Counted from the first letter of the stretch, positions 8,233-16,899 are shown. The stretch is DNA of 64,000 nt from Paenibacillus sp. 481 (GCF_021223605.1 NZ_CP075175.1:868001-932000); one strand, 5' to 3'. Program-made: numbers and translations. The notes: generated by a model from the letters alone, not told the origin.

Positions 8233-9426
8233 TTACGACCAGCGGAGAAACTTATCCGCTATATGAATAAACAGCCTCACACCATTGCCTAGTGAATCCT
8301 CGTCAATCGTAAATCGTGGATGATGATGCGGGTAAATAATGCCCTGCTCTTTGTTCCCTGCGCCGATATTAAAGAACGTTCCCGGTGCACGCTCCAAAAA
8401 TGCCGAGAAATCCTCCGCACCCATCGACGGATTATGGCGAATGACCTGTTCGCTGCCGAACAGCTCGATAGCTGCATCTTCAACGATTTTCGTCGTCTCA
8501 TCATTGTTAATGACAGGTCGATATCCGAAGGAGTAGCGTAGTTCGTATTCCGCTCCATGCGCCTCCGTTATGCCGCGCAGCAACCGATGGAATTTCTCCG
8601 GCATCGCTTGGCGCAGCTCCGGATTAAACGTGCGCACCGTTCCCGTAAGCTCCGCGGTACTTGGAATCACATTGTGCGTCGTACCCGCATGAAACTGCGT
8701 GACGGACACAACGATCCGATCGAGCGGATCCGTACTGCGGGACACAATATGCTGCAAATTCGTAACGATTTGCGCCCCGATCGCAATCGGATCTATCGTT
8801 TGATGTGGCGCCGCAGCGTGCCCGCCCTTGCCTTTCACCGTGATGTTAAATCCGTCTGGTGAAGCTTGCATCGCTCCGTATACGATGCCGATCTTGCCTG
8901 TTTCCATCAATGCTGCCAAGTGCGCACCAACGACCCAGTCCACACCGTCCATAACACCGGCATCCACCATTTCTTGCGCTCCGCCAGGTGCAAGCTCCTC
9001 CGCATGCTGGAACAAAAAGCGCACTTCGCCATGCAGACGATGCTGCCACTTCGACAAGATCTGGGCAACGCCCAGCAGTACAGCCGTATGGCCGTCATGA
9101 CCGCAAGCATGCATCACACCAGGCCGTGTAGACGTAAATTCAAACTCATTTTCCTCCTGAATCGGCAGTGCATCCATATCGGCACGCATGGCCAGCACTT
9201 TTCCGGGAAATGGCCCAACTAGCCGTGCAACGACACTCGTTGCGGTAGGACGATATACGTCAAGATTACCAAATGTCCGCAACGTATCTTCAACGAATTG
9301 CGCCGTCTCCACCTCGTGAAAGCTCAGCTCTGGATGCTGATGCAAATACCTTCTCCATGCAATAACTTGTGCTTTTATCGCTTCCCATTCAGACGAATCA
9401 ATTCCATGCTCCAACAATCTTGACAT
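8233..9426 (-). CDS. M20 family amidohydrolase / N-acyl-amino-acid hydrolase
   Basis: Zinc-dependent aminoacylase-type hydrolase, about 397 residues. Visible signatures are LHQHPELSFHE, AMRADMDALPIQEE, MHACGHDGHTAVLLG, FLFQHAEELAPGGA and the dimerisation-domain motif KGKGGHAAAPHQTIDP. This is the pattern of the amidohydrolase (hippurate or N-acetyl-amino-acid hydrolase) subgroup. I choose the ATG at 9426 because AGAGGGGG lies six bases upstream; a longer frame begins at 9462 without a site. It is the first gene of a two-gene operon with the lyase-like gene and has its own SigA-type promoter. Confidence 0.9.
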   Translation of the reverse strand: MSRLLEHGIDSSEWEAIKAQVIAWRRYLHQHPELSFHEVETAQFVEDTLRTFGNLDVYRPTATSVVARLVGPFPGKVLAMRADMDALPIQEENEFEFTSTRPGVMHACGHDGHTAVLLGVAQILSKWQHRLHGEVRFLFQHAEELAPGGAQEMVDAGVMDGVDWVVGAHLAALMETGKIGIVYGAMQASPDGFNITVKGKGGHAAAPHQTIDPIAIGAQIVTNLQHIVSRSTDPLDRIVVSVTQFHAGTTHNVIPSTAELTGTVRTFNPELRQAMPEKFHRLLRGITEAHGAEYELRYSFGYRPVINNDETTKIVEDAAIELFGSEQVIRHNPSMGAEDFSAFLERAPGTFFNIGAGNKEQGIIYPHHHPRFTIDEDSLGNGVRLFIHIADKFLRWS

Positions 9427-9512
9427 ACCCATCCCCCTCTGATGTTGTATAAAAGGCCTCACATGAGCGATGGTTGTATACGCACCGTGCAGGGAGACCT
9501 GTAGCTTGCTAG

Positions 9513-9536
9513 TCGGATATTTTATTATAAATCCGA
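9513..9536. promoter_or_regulatory. Palindrome just downstream of the M20 operon promoter
   Basis: TCGGAT (9513-9518) and ATCCGA (9531-9536) flank an A/T-only centre. The element sits about 15 to 40 bases after the start site predicted from the promoter at 9560-9587, a common place for a repressor operator. The regulator is not in the neighbourhood. Confidence 0.45.
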
Positions 9537-9559
9537 TAATTTCGATATGAATTTATGTA

Positions 9560-9587
9560 ATTTTATCATATGTCTACTGATTGTCAA
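9560..9587 (-). promoter_or_regulatory. SigA-type promoter of the M20/lyase operon
   Basis: Minus-strand TTGACA (9582-9587), a 16-base spacer and TAAAAT (9560-9565). The leader to the M20 start is roughly 125 bases and contains the palindrome at 9513-9536. Confidence 0.65.
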
Positions 9588-9593
9588 CGAAGA

Positions 9594-10565
9594 TTACAAT
9601 TCCACCGCTCTTACACCCTGTTCAATCCGCTCTTTCATGACATGTAAAAGGTGACGTTCTTGCTCACTCCAGCCGTCCATCGAGCGATGTGTCGTATGAT
9701 ACATATAAGAATAAAGCTGGCGATACCATAGCAAAAAAGGAAGCTGCGCCCTTTGCTCAGCCGAAAATGGATGCTCCTGCTCGTATCCTTCCAAAAAAGC
9801 GCCCAAAAAGCGGCGTGCAAATTGCGTTCTAGCTCCAAATGGTGATGCATCTACCGTAACCGCGGCAGCGTGCACCGCAATTGCTACATCATATGCAAAC
9901 CAATGATAAATCAAATCACCAAAATCAAGTACCGCAAGCTGCTCTCCGTCCACTAGTATATTTCCATGATGCATATCGTGATGAATGAGTCCAAACTGGG
10001 AGCGATCCTTTGGCCATGCTTGCAATTCGGCTACCGCTTCTGCCCATTTTCCAGCTACTTTATTAGATCCATGATCGTTGCTCCCTGCCAATCCAATGAC
10101 AGGCTCCTCGCTCCAATCCCGGATTGAAGCTGGTTGTTTCGCCTGATAACTTCCAGCTAACCGATGCAAGCTCCCCATCGTTTTGCCCCATTTTTTAAAC
10201 AGCTGGTCGTTCCAAATCGCTTGTTCCGTTGAGTCAATTGCTGTTCCGTTCCATTTCGTACTGACCGTAATAAATGTTTCCGCATCCAGCGAAGCCGTCC
10301 ATTGCCCTGAAGCAGAACGGAGGGGCGATGCCACACAACAATCATGGTCGTGTAAATAAGCGACCCAGTCCATTTCAGACTCGACTTGCTGCCGATTGTC
10401 GCGTTCTTCGTTATACCCTTTCACAACAAAGCAAGCATCTGAAGTCTCGTAAACTTGCTTATAATATCCGCCTAGCAATTGTAAATCACCTGTTACAATG
10501 TTATATTGCTGCGCAACGACCGCTTCCATCTTCAATGTCAGATTACCGTTTGGCAATTGGCTCAC
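9594..10565 (-). CDS. APH-like phosphotransferase (kinase-fold) protein
   Basis: A 323-residue protein of the aminoglycoside phosphotransferase / CotH-YihE / homoserine-kinase II fold. The catalytic loop reads FGLIHHDMHHGNILV (H-x-D-x4-N) near residue 195, followed by the metal motif LAVLDFGD. An N-terminal nucleotide-binding lobe precedes it. The start is a GTG seven bases after the stop of the TPR gene, so the two are coupled. This family phosphorylates small molecules or spore components; there is no reason to call it a resistance gene. Confidence 0.82.
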   Translation of the reverse strand: MSQLPNGNLTLKMEAVVAQQYNIVTGDLQLLGGYYKQVYETSDACFVVKGYNEERDNRQQVESEMDWVAYLHDHDCCVASPLRSASGQWTASLDAETFITVSTKWNGTAIDSTEQAIWNDQLFKKWGKTMGSLHRLAGSYQAKQPASIRDWSEEPVIGLAGSNDHGSNKVAGKWAEAVAELQAWPKDRSQFGLIHHDMHHGNILVDGEQLAVLDFGDLIYHWFAYDVAIAVHAAAVTVDASPFGARTQFARRFLGAFLEGYEQEHPFSAEQRAQLPFLLWYRQLYSYMYHTTHRSMDGWSEQERHLLHVMKERIEQGVRAVEL

Positions 10566-10572
10566 ATCGCCC

Positions 10573-11121
10573 TCATTCTGTAATATATTTCAAACGTGTC
10601 ACCCGAATGCTATTTTCGGAAGATTGTATCAGTTCATCGTTTCCTTTTTGCCGACGAATGGCTAACGCCTGTTCGAACCACGTTAAAGCTTCGCTATATT
10701 TACGTTGATCGAACTTACTTTTCCCTAAATGCTGACACACAAAATCCTCATAGCCCTGTAAAGACTCCTCTTGCTGTACTTTGTCCAACGTTTGTAAGAG
10801 TAATTGATCCGCCTCATCGAATTGATCGGCCCAGTGTAGAGCATTGGCCAGTCTAATCTGATTCGCTACGATTCCAGAATCGTTGCCTGCCTGCTCATGA
10901 AACTGCACCGCCATGCGCAAATAATACTCAGCATCCTCTAAATCTCGTACGATGCGGGAATAGACACCGATCAACCCGGCCGTTTTCCCATCTGCGACAA
11001 GCTCGAATTGTAGTTTAAGAAAGGCAATCCCTCGTTTCATAGCATCCAAATCGACAGGCAACTCTCTTAATTGATGGTCAAATTCAAAGTTCATATTGAA
11101 CGGAATCTCTCGAATGTCCAC
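10573..11121 (-). CDS. TPR-like helical repeat protein
   Basis: A cytoplasmic, all-helical protein. Repeated 34-residue-like units are visible: DLEDAEYYLRMAVQFHEQAGN, IRLANALHWADQFDEADQLLLQTLD, and KFDQRKYSEALTWFEQALAIRRQKGN, which is a classic tetratricopeptide unit. It is about 182 residues if it starts at the GTG at 11121. AGGAGGG is nine bases before that GTG but directly abuts the ATG at 11130. It is the first gene of a pair with the phosphotransferase. It is probably a scaffold; partner unknown. Confidence 0.75.
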   Translation of the reverse strand: MDIREIPFNMNFEFDHQLRELPVDLDAMKRGIAFLKLQFELVADGKTAGLIGVYSRIVRDLEDAEYYLRMAVQFHEQAGNDSGIVANQIRLANALHWADQFDEADQLLLQTLDKVQQEESLQGYEDFVCQHLGKSKFDQRKYSEALTWFEQALAIRRQKGNDELIQSSENSIRVTRLKYITE

Positions 11122-11183
11122 GTGCAGCATCCCTCCTATGATATAGAAAATATTGTAACTCAAACTTGTGTTATTTTCCAATC

Positions 11184-11221
11184 CATGCGTTCATCATGCG
11201 TTCATTTTTCATGTGTATACT
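11184..11221 (+). promoter_or_regulatory. Tandem 11-bp direct repeat ahead of a TATACT box
   Basis: CATGCGTTCAT occurs twice back to back (11184-11194 and 11195-11205). A TATACT -10 box follows at 11216-11221, about 35 bases before the membrane gene. The repeat occupies the -35 region, where no good -35 hexamer is seen. Direct repeats one helical turn apart are typical of OmpR-class response-regulator sites. Confidence 0.45.
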
Positions 11222-11254
11222 TGGCACGAGACTTGGTTTATGGGGGCCATATAC

Positions 11255-11593
11255 ATGCGAAATTTAGAAACGGTGCTTGCTGTGTACAACATACTACTGG
11301 TCGCCTTAGTCGTCATCGGAGGAACAAGCAATCGTCCATTTATAAAAGGATCTGTCAGCATTGCCCTTCTATTAACTGCACTGCAAATGGTAATCGAAGG
11401 CATCCGCTGGGAAATGCTGCCCACTTATGCAGCTCCGCTGCTCGTGATCGGCATTTCCGTTAAACGGCATTACAATCCGCGTAGCCATAGACGTATCCAT
11501 ACCGTGTCAGGCTGGAAGCTACTTATGCTGACATTAACCATTGTGGCATACATCCTTATTACGATATTACTGCCTACTTTTGTGCTTGTATGA
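11255..11593 (+). CDS. Small multi-pass membrane protein resembling the N-terminal domain of a PAF-acetylhydrolase-type esterase
   Basis: The product has 112 residues and about four helices (residues 4-20, 27-45, 53-62, 85-108). The pattern LETVLAVYNILLVALVV, then a helix with ALQMVIEGIRWEMLPTYAAPL, resembles the membrane domain at the N-terminus of Bacillales alpha/beta hydrolases (LEGYRWQMVPAY in remembered relatives). Here the gene stops after ITILLPTFVLV. The matching hydrolase domain is found at the C-terminus of the next gene. I choose the ATG at 11255, with a modest GGGGG upstream; the frame is open from 11168. The family link is my recognition, not a search result. Confidence 0.65.
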   Translation: MRNLETVLAVYNILLVALVVIGGTSNRPFIKGSVSIALLLTALQMVIEGIRWEMLPTYAAPLLVIGISVKRHYNPRSHRRIHTVSGWKLLMLTLTIVAYILITILLPTFVLV

Positions 11594-11690
11594 CACCTAA
11601 CCATGTACCACAGGTTCATACTCCGTTCATATTACATACTTATGATGTGTTTATCTTATATTGAAACCCAATTAAGGAGTGATCATACAG

Positions 11691-14600
11691 ATGGCCAACG
11701 AATTAACAGGTGAGCATTACGCACGAGCCGAAAAAATGTTTTTCTCCACATGGACGGATTACGTTGAGAACAGCCGTGTTATTCCGAACTGGATTGGACA
11801 AAGCAATCAATTTTGGTATAAACGCGATTTTCGACTTGGCACGGGAAAAGGCTCCGAGTTTGTCGTCGTCAATCCCTCTCTTAACACGGTTAAGCCTGCT
11901 TTTGATCATCAACGTTTAGCATCAGCTTTAAGTACCGTTCTGAACAAACCAATCGACGCAAATCATTTGCCCATAACGTATTTAACTATTCACGATGAAG
12001 ACCAAAGTATTCAATTTGATGCTGACCAAGTACGCTGGGAATGTAGTTTGCTCAACTATATATGTATCCGCATGGACTCCGTCCCACGTCCAGCTCGCAA
12101 CGAGCTGTTATCTCCAGATGGTCAGTGGGCCGCTTTTACGGAACAGTTCAATTTATTTGTTCGCCACCTGTTAACAGGAGAAATTAGACAGCTCACATTC
12201 AACGGTGAACAGCATTATGATTATGCGGGCGAGACAGATCCAATGAAAACGATCACGAACGAATCACACAAAAGTTCCTCACCGCCGAACGTCATTTGGT
12301 CACCTGATTCAACCAAATTGCTCACCGTACGACTTGATCAGCGAGCTGTTCGAGAAACACATCTTGTTCAATCCGTCCCTTTTAACAAACAGGAAGTTCG
12401 TCCCGTGCTACATTCCGCACGGTATGCGATGCCAGGAGATACACATATTCCGCTTGAAGAGTTATTTATTTGTCACATACAATCCCAAGATACGGTTAAA
12501 ATTCAGACAGATCCTATCCCAGCTCAAGGAAGGACCATATGCAGTCCTGATCTGCCACTAGCAGGGTGGTCGGCAGATAGCACGCAAGCTTACTATATTC
12601 ATATTTCACGTGATCATAAGTCAGCACGACTTATACTAGTAGACTCCAATACAGGAGCCACACATCCTGTGATAGAGGAACAAAGTGATACGTTTTTGTT
12701 CTTCCATCTATATCCTTATGGCAATCTAAATATCTCTCAACCATCTTCCGAGCTATTACCACTCAATTTCCGTCTGCTGCAAGACAACACTTTTATTTGC
12801 CATTCGGAACGTGATGGCTGGGCTCATCTCTATGTCATCCATGCAAATACAGGCCAAATTATACGATCTTTGACTGCTGGCAAATGGAATGTACGTCGCT
12901 TAGTAGCTGTCGACGAGGACAGCGGTTGGGTCTATTTCACAGCTAGTGGGCGTGAGCTCAAACGCGATCCTTATTTTCAACATGTATATCGAGTACGTTT
13001 GGATGGTACCGATTTGTCCCTGCTTACACCAGAAGATGCCAATCATACAATTGTGTTTGCACCTGACTTGAAATATTTTGTGGATACGTATTCTCGTGTT
13101 GACTTGCCGCCCATTAGCGTACTATGCGAGGCAGATGGAAGCGTTGTCCGCGAATTAGAACAGGCGGATATTTTGCCACTAATGGAGCTAGGATATCAGC
13201 TCCCCGAACGATTTACGGTCAAAGCTCACGATGGTGAAACCGATTTGTACGGAATTATTGTGCGTCCTGCTGAGTTTGATCCAGCACGAAAATATCCGCT
13301 TATCGACTGTTGCTATGGCGGCCCACAAATAGCCGTAACCCCTAAATCTTTTATTATGGGGGATGCACGTATTGGAGGACTGCAAGCCTTTGCTCAATTA
13401 GGCTTTGTCACGATTATTATGGATGGTAGAGGAACGCCATTCCGCTCACGAGCGTTCCATGATTATAGTGCTGGCAATTTAGGAGGCGCGGCAGGTCTAA
13501 TCGATCATGCTCATGCTGTCAAGCAGTTAGCGCAACAGTTCCCTTACATAGATACCGAACGAGTAGGCATATGGGGATACTCTGGAGGCGGCTACGCTGC
13601 TGCGCGAGCAATTTTAAAATATCCTGACATATACAAAGTAGCAGTATCAGGAGCAGGAAATCATGAACAGTTAATGTATACATGGATTTGGGGCGAACAC
13701 TTCCAAGGCATGGTTGACCCTCAATACCCTGATCGTTATGCGGATCAAGATAACACTCGCTTAGCTGCCAGCTTGAAAGGCAAGCTGCTGCTTGCGCACG
13801 GGGATATTGACAACAACGTATACGCCGCGCATACGTTAAGGCTCGCGGATGCGCTCATTAAAGCGAACAAAGATTTCGATCTGTTGATTTTGCCCAATGT
13901 GGGCCACAATATTACATCAAGTCCATATTTTGTGCGCCGCAAATGGGATTATTTCGTCAAACATCTGCTAGGGGTGGAACCGCCTAAGGAGTATTCATTT
14001 CGCACGCTGGACGCGGAACCTCCTGCGCCAAGCGAGCTGCCGGATATTACGCTCAAAGAGCCGACTGGTGCGTATCAGGTAGGAACCGAAACGTACTATT
14101 GGATCGATACTTTGCGTGCGGACACTTTTTCAGAAGACTCCGCTGATAATCGGGAACTCATGGTGCAAGTGTGGTACCCTACACACGATAACGTTTCTCT
14201 TGAACGGCAAGTCTATTCCGACCATCCTGAACTGTTCGCGGAATCGTATGCAGACTATATCGGCTTGCCAGCAGCTATATTAACCAAACTGGCTGAAGTT
14301 CAGACCAACTCTATCCCAGGAGCCCCGATCGCGACGGAGGGACAACAGTATCCTGTCCTTATATTCTCACACGGCTTTGGGGCAACGATGAATTCGTATA
14401 CGTTTTTGACTGAGCAGCTCGCAAGTGAAGGGTACATCGTCGTAAGCATTAATCACACTTACAGTGCGGCGTTCACCTTATTCCCTCATGGCAGGGTTGC
14501 TCGCATGGTGAAACCTGAATTAACGAACATTCCGTACATGGATCAATTAAACGTCGAAGTGTGGGTTAAGGACGTCCAATTCATCTTGGATCAAATCGAG

Positions 14601-15200
14601 CAGTTATCTGGCTGTTCAGCGAACCCGGTGTTCGAACGTATGGATATGAATCGAATCGGTATACTCGGTCACTCTTTCGGAGGCGCGACTGCCGCTCAGG
14701 CATTGCTGCAAGATACTCGTTTGAAAGCGGGACTTAATATGGACGGTGGCTTCTTTGGCCATCCGATTCCAGATGCCGGCATTGAACAGCCTTTCTTGTA
14801 TATGTATACGAAAGACGTGTTGCGGGATAACTTGCCGAAATGGATTAGTCAGATGGAGCAAATGGGGATTCCACACGCTGAAGCAGAACATTTTGCGGAG
14901 GCGATACTCATTCGCTCCGAACGAGTAATCGACAGTAAGCATCACTCCCTTCTGCTTGAGCAATCATCGCATATGAGCTTTAGCGATATTCCACTAGCTG
15001 CACCACAGTTCAGCTGGCATGGTAGTTTTGATCATCCCGATGCTCATGACGTGAAGCATGTGCAGCAGACGCATCAAGTCATTCAAGACTATGCGCTCGA
15101 TTTCTTTGATCACTATTTAAAAGGCAAACAACTGCGATTGTTAGCCGACGAATCGGCTAAATACGACGACGTTTCTTTCATTAAAGTCAAAGCGAAATAA
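11691..15200 (+). CDS. Fusion protein: S9 prolyl-oligopeptidase family peptidase + PAF-acetylhydrolase-like esterase
   Basis: About 1,169 residues with two complete alpha/beta hydrolases. Residues 1-540 form a DPP-IV-like N-terminal region with beta-propeller motifs such as LLSPDGQWAAF and VIWSPDSTKLLTV. Residues 550-770 are the peptidase_S9 domain, with Ser631 (GYSGGG), Asp707 (HGDIDNNV) and His739 (NVGHNI). Residues 800-1169 form a PAF-AH-like esterase, with ELMVQVWYPT, FSHGFGATMNSY, Ser995 (GHSFGG), Asp1018 (NMDGG) and His1094 (SSHMSFSD). Both triads look intact. No signal peptide is visible. AAGGAG lies 11 bases before the ATG at 11691. Base usage becomes visibly more GC-rich after about 13750. 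The upstream gene encodes a membrane domain like that of the esterase family. Confidence 0.9.
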   Translation: MANELTGEHYARAEKMFFSTWTDYVENSRVIPNWIGQSNQFWYKRDFRLGTGKGSEFVVVNPSLNTVKPAFDHQRLASALSTVLNKPIDANHLPITYLTIHDEDQSIQFDADQVRWECSLLNYICIRMDSVPRPARNELLSPDGQWAAFTEQFNLFVRHLLTGEIRQLTFNGEQHYDYAGETDPMKTITNESHKSSSPPNVIWSPDSTKLLTVRLDQRAVRETHLVQSVPFNKQEVRPVLHSARYAMPGDTHIPLEELFICHIQSQDTVKIQTDPIPAQGRTICSPDLPLAGWSADSTQAYYIHISRDHKSARLILVDSNTGATHPVIEEQSDTFLFFHLYPYGNLNISQPSSELLPLNFRLLQDNTFICHSERDGWAHLYVIHANTGQIIRSLTAGKWNVRRLVAVDEDSGWVYFTASGRELKRDPYFQHVYRVRLDGTDLSLLTPEDANHTIVFAPDLKYFVDTYSRVDLPPISVLCEADGSVVRELEQADILPLMELGYQLPERFTVKAHDGETDLYGIIVRPAEFDPARKYPLIDCCYGGPQIAVTPKSFIMGDARIGGLQAFAQLGFVTIIMDGRGTPFRSRAFHDYSAGNLGGAAGLIDHAHAVKQLAQQFPYIDTERVGIWGYSGGGYAAARAILKYPDIYKVAVSGAGNHEQLMYTWIWGEHFQGMVDPQYPDRYADQDNTRLAASLKGKLLLAHGDIDNNVYAAHTLRLADALIKANKDFDLLILPNVGHNITSSPYFVRRKWDYFVKHLLGVEPPKEYSFRTLDAEPPAPSELPDITLKEPTGAYQVGTETYYWIDTLRADTFSEDSADNRELMVQVWYPTHDNVSLERQVYSDHPELFAESYADYIGLPAAILTKLAEVQTNSIPGAPIATEGQQYPVLIFSHGFGATMNSYTFLTEQLASEGYIVVSINHTYSAAFTLFPHGRVARMVKPELTNIPYMDQLNVEVWVKDVQFILDQIEQLSGCSANPVFERMDMNRIGILGHSFGGATAAQALLQDTRLKAGLNMDGGFFGHPIPDAGIEQPFLYMYTKDVLRDNLPKWISQMEQMGIPHAEAEHFAEAILIRSERVIDSKHHSLLLEQSSHMSFSDIPLAAPQFSWHGSFDHPDAHDVKHVQQTHQVIQDYALDFFDHYLKGKQLRLLADESAKYDDVSFIKVKAK

Positions 15201-15244
15201 CGAGCCTTATTCAAAGTTTAGTTCTATATCTCTGCAAATCATAT

Positions 15245-15316
15245 AAAGCAGTCCGGTAGCTCACTGACGTCAGTACATGTAGCACTGACCTCATTCAAGC
15301 TGCCGGACTGCTTTTT
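15245..15316. terminator. Bidirectional terminator
   Basis: Stem AAAGCAGTCCGG / CCGGACTGCTTTTT with inner structure (ACTGACGTCAGT) in the loop. T runs are present on the plus strand and A runs at the other end, so it can serve both the fusion gene and the convergent DUF4310 operon. Confidence 0.85.
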
Positions 15317-15359
15317 GAACATTTCTATGCTTTGCTCACTTATGTACCACTCGTGACCA

Positions 15360-16016
15360 TCATCCTGTAATCGGGAAGAAATAACCGGCCAACATCGCTC
15401 CTAAAATCGCTCCACCGGCAATCGGTTTCTTATATGCATAGAAGAGCGCCGCTCCAATCGTCGCGCCAATTCCTGCCGGAATCGAAGCCGTCGCAGCCGA
15501 AATCATAATGAGTGGGCCAAGGTAGCGCCCTGCCGCGTTGCCCGCTCCCATCATGACGTCCGCACCGAACGTCGAATTCGCTGCATTAATCGTAAACTTA
15601 CGAATACCGATAATGATACCGCCCACAGCCGCACCAAGCGCAGTCCCTGTCATAAGGGCGACGACAAAGTTCTCCATCGGTAGCGTAATGCCGGCTGCCA
15701 GCAACATCGCGGGCACCCCGATACCGAGTCCCGTTTGTAAAGCTCCACCAATGTCCAAAATACCGACCAATGGCCCCTCCAATATACGTGCAAATAAGAA
15801 GCTGGCACCGAACGCCGCTGCCGCACCATATGCGCCGCCATCCATACCTGATTTCAACATGGCCACAACGGCAATATCGTTAAATGCCCCTACTTGATAC
15901 ACATAGTACATATGTGTACCGGCAAATATGCCAGCAGAGGTCAGTGCTACGAACAACACAAATGACCACTCAGCGAACCAAAAATTTTTTTTCAATTCCA
16001 TCACGTTATCCTGCAT
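15360..16016 (-). CDS. DUF4310 family membrane protein (EF_0833/AHA_3914 type)
   Basis: A 218-residue, strongly hydrophobic protein with about six helices and many Gly/Ala pairs (GGAYGAAAAFGASFL, IGAALFYAYKKPIAGG). It is recognised as DUF4310, one of two paired integral-membrane components of a conserved cluster seen in Enterococcus and Aeromonas. GGAGGTGAAGTGAG precedes the ATG, and one base separates it from the DUF4311 stop, so translation is tightly coupled. It is the last gene of the operon. The membrane pair plus the small SFCGS and DUF4312 proteins suggests a transporter, but its substrate and energy source are not established. Confidence 0.85.
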   Translation of the reverse strand: MQDNVMELKKNFWFAEWSFVLFVALTSAGIFAGTHMYYVYQVGAFNDIAVVAMLKSGMDGGAYGAAAAFGASFLFARILEGPLVGILDIGGALQTGLGIGVPAMLLAAGITLPMENFVVALMTGTALGAAVGGIIIGIRKFTINAANSTFGADVMMGAGNAAGRYLGPLIMISAATASIPAGIGATIGAALFYAYKKPIAGGAILGAMLAGYFFPITG

Positions 16017-16017
16017 C

Positions 16018-16812
16018 TCACTTCACCTCCGAACCGAAAAAGGCATGTAAATCGATGAGCCAGTGCGGAATTTCCACATAAAAACTGTGCAATAGCTTCA
16101 CATCGAAACCACGGAAGAAGCCACTCAGCAAGAACAACAGGACAACTGCGCCGACGAGCGATTTTGTAATTCGCGTCCAGCCGCCGTCGTCTACTCCTTT
16201 TCCGATCAAAATACCGAGGACGATACCTGGCACAGCATTGCCCATTACAAGGTGTGACAGGCCACCGAGGACGGTTGCCCACACGCCTGTGCGCTGTCCA
16301 GCATCCATGGCTGCCATCCAGAACACAATCGGCATAATCGGATTAATAAGCCAGTTAGCCGCTGGGACGAGCACTTGAGTAGCGACCGCTTGCAGCGATT
16401 CAGGCACAGATGCCGCCGTCGAGTTGAGCAAACCGACAACCGCCGCCCCTACAATGGCACCGGCAAATGCCATTTTTTTAGGATTGTGGAGTGTGTCTTC
16501 TACAGAGCGGTTTTTGACTAGCAACACTGCCGCTGCCCAATTCGGAATGATGCGATGCTCCACATCTTGTGTTAACGCTCCGGCACCAACAACCGAAGCC
16601 CAAGCATTAAATAAGAAGCCTAAGCCGAACGAAAAATGAGCGACCGCATCTCCTTCACATGCATTTAATTCGCCAAATGTACGAAATGCACCCATGCCTT
16701 GCACGTTCGGGGCATGGAACATGCGAGCGGCTCCAGCACCGATGCCGAATCCAGCCAATGCGCCGATAATAAGGGATTTAAATAAAATAATGAACGTCAT
16801 ATTGCGTTTCAC
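16018..16812 (-). CDS. DUF4311 family membrane protein (EF_0832/AHA_3913 type)
   Basis: A 264-residue multi-pass protein (about seven to eight helices) with GALAGFGIGAGAARMFHAP near the N-terminus, then AFRTFGELNACEGDAVAHFSFGLGF, a well-conserved family block, and a C-terminal part ending DLHAFFGSEVK. It is the second integral-membrane component of the SFCGS cluster, lying between DUF4312 and DUF4310. The start at 16812 has GAAGGGGTGAAACGCAAT upstream. About 90 bases separate it from the DUF4312 gene, the largest gap inside the operon apart from those flanking the PRD gene. Confidence 0.85.
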   Translation of the reverse strand: MKRNMTFIILFKSLIIGALAGFGIGAGAARMFHAPNVQGMGAFRTFGELNACEGDAVAHFSFGLGFLFNAWASVVGAGALTQDVEHRIIPNWAAAVLLVKNRSVEDTLHNPKKMAFAGAIVGAAVVGLLNSTAASVPESLQAVATQVLVPAANWLINPIMPIVFWMAAMDAGQRTGVWATVLGGLSHLVMGNAVPGIVLGILIGKGVDDGGWTRITKSLVGAVVLLFLLSGFFRGFDVKLLHSFYVEIPHWLIDLHAFFGSEVK

Positions 16813-16899
16813 CCCTTCGTTAATAAGCCTATCAAGCGAAGAAAGCTCTCAAACTCTCAAGTACAGCCTATCCGCATACTTCGGTCTACTACAGGTCTA

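Noticed and set aside
9541-9575. Possible ArgR/AhrC box (TATGAATTTATG) near the M20/lyase promoter
   Set aside because: Only one half-site is acceptable; the AT-rich context makes chance likely, so an arginine-repressor call is not supported.
9594-10565. Aminoglycoside-resistance gene
   Set aside because: Only the general kinase fold and catalytic loop are seen; such proteins are common housekeeping or sporulation kinases and no resistance context is present.
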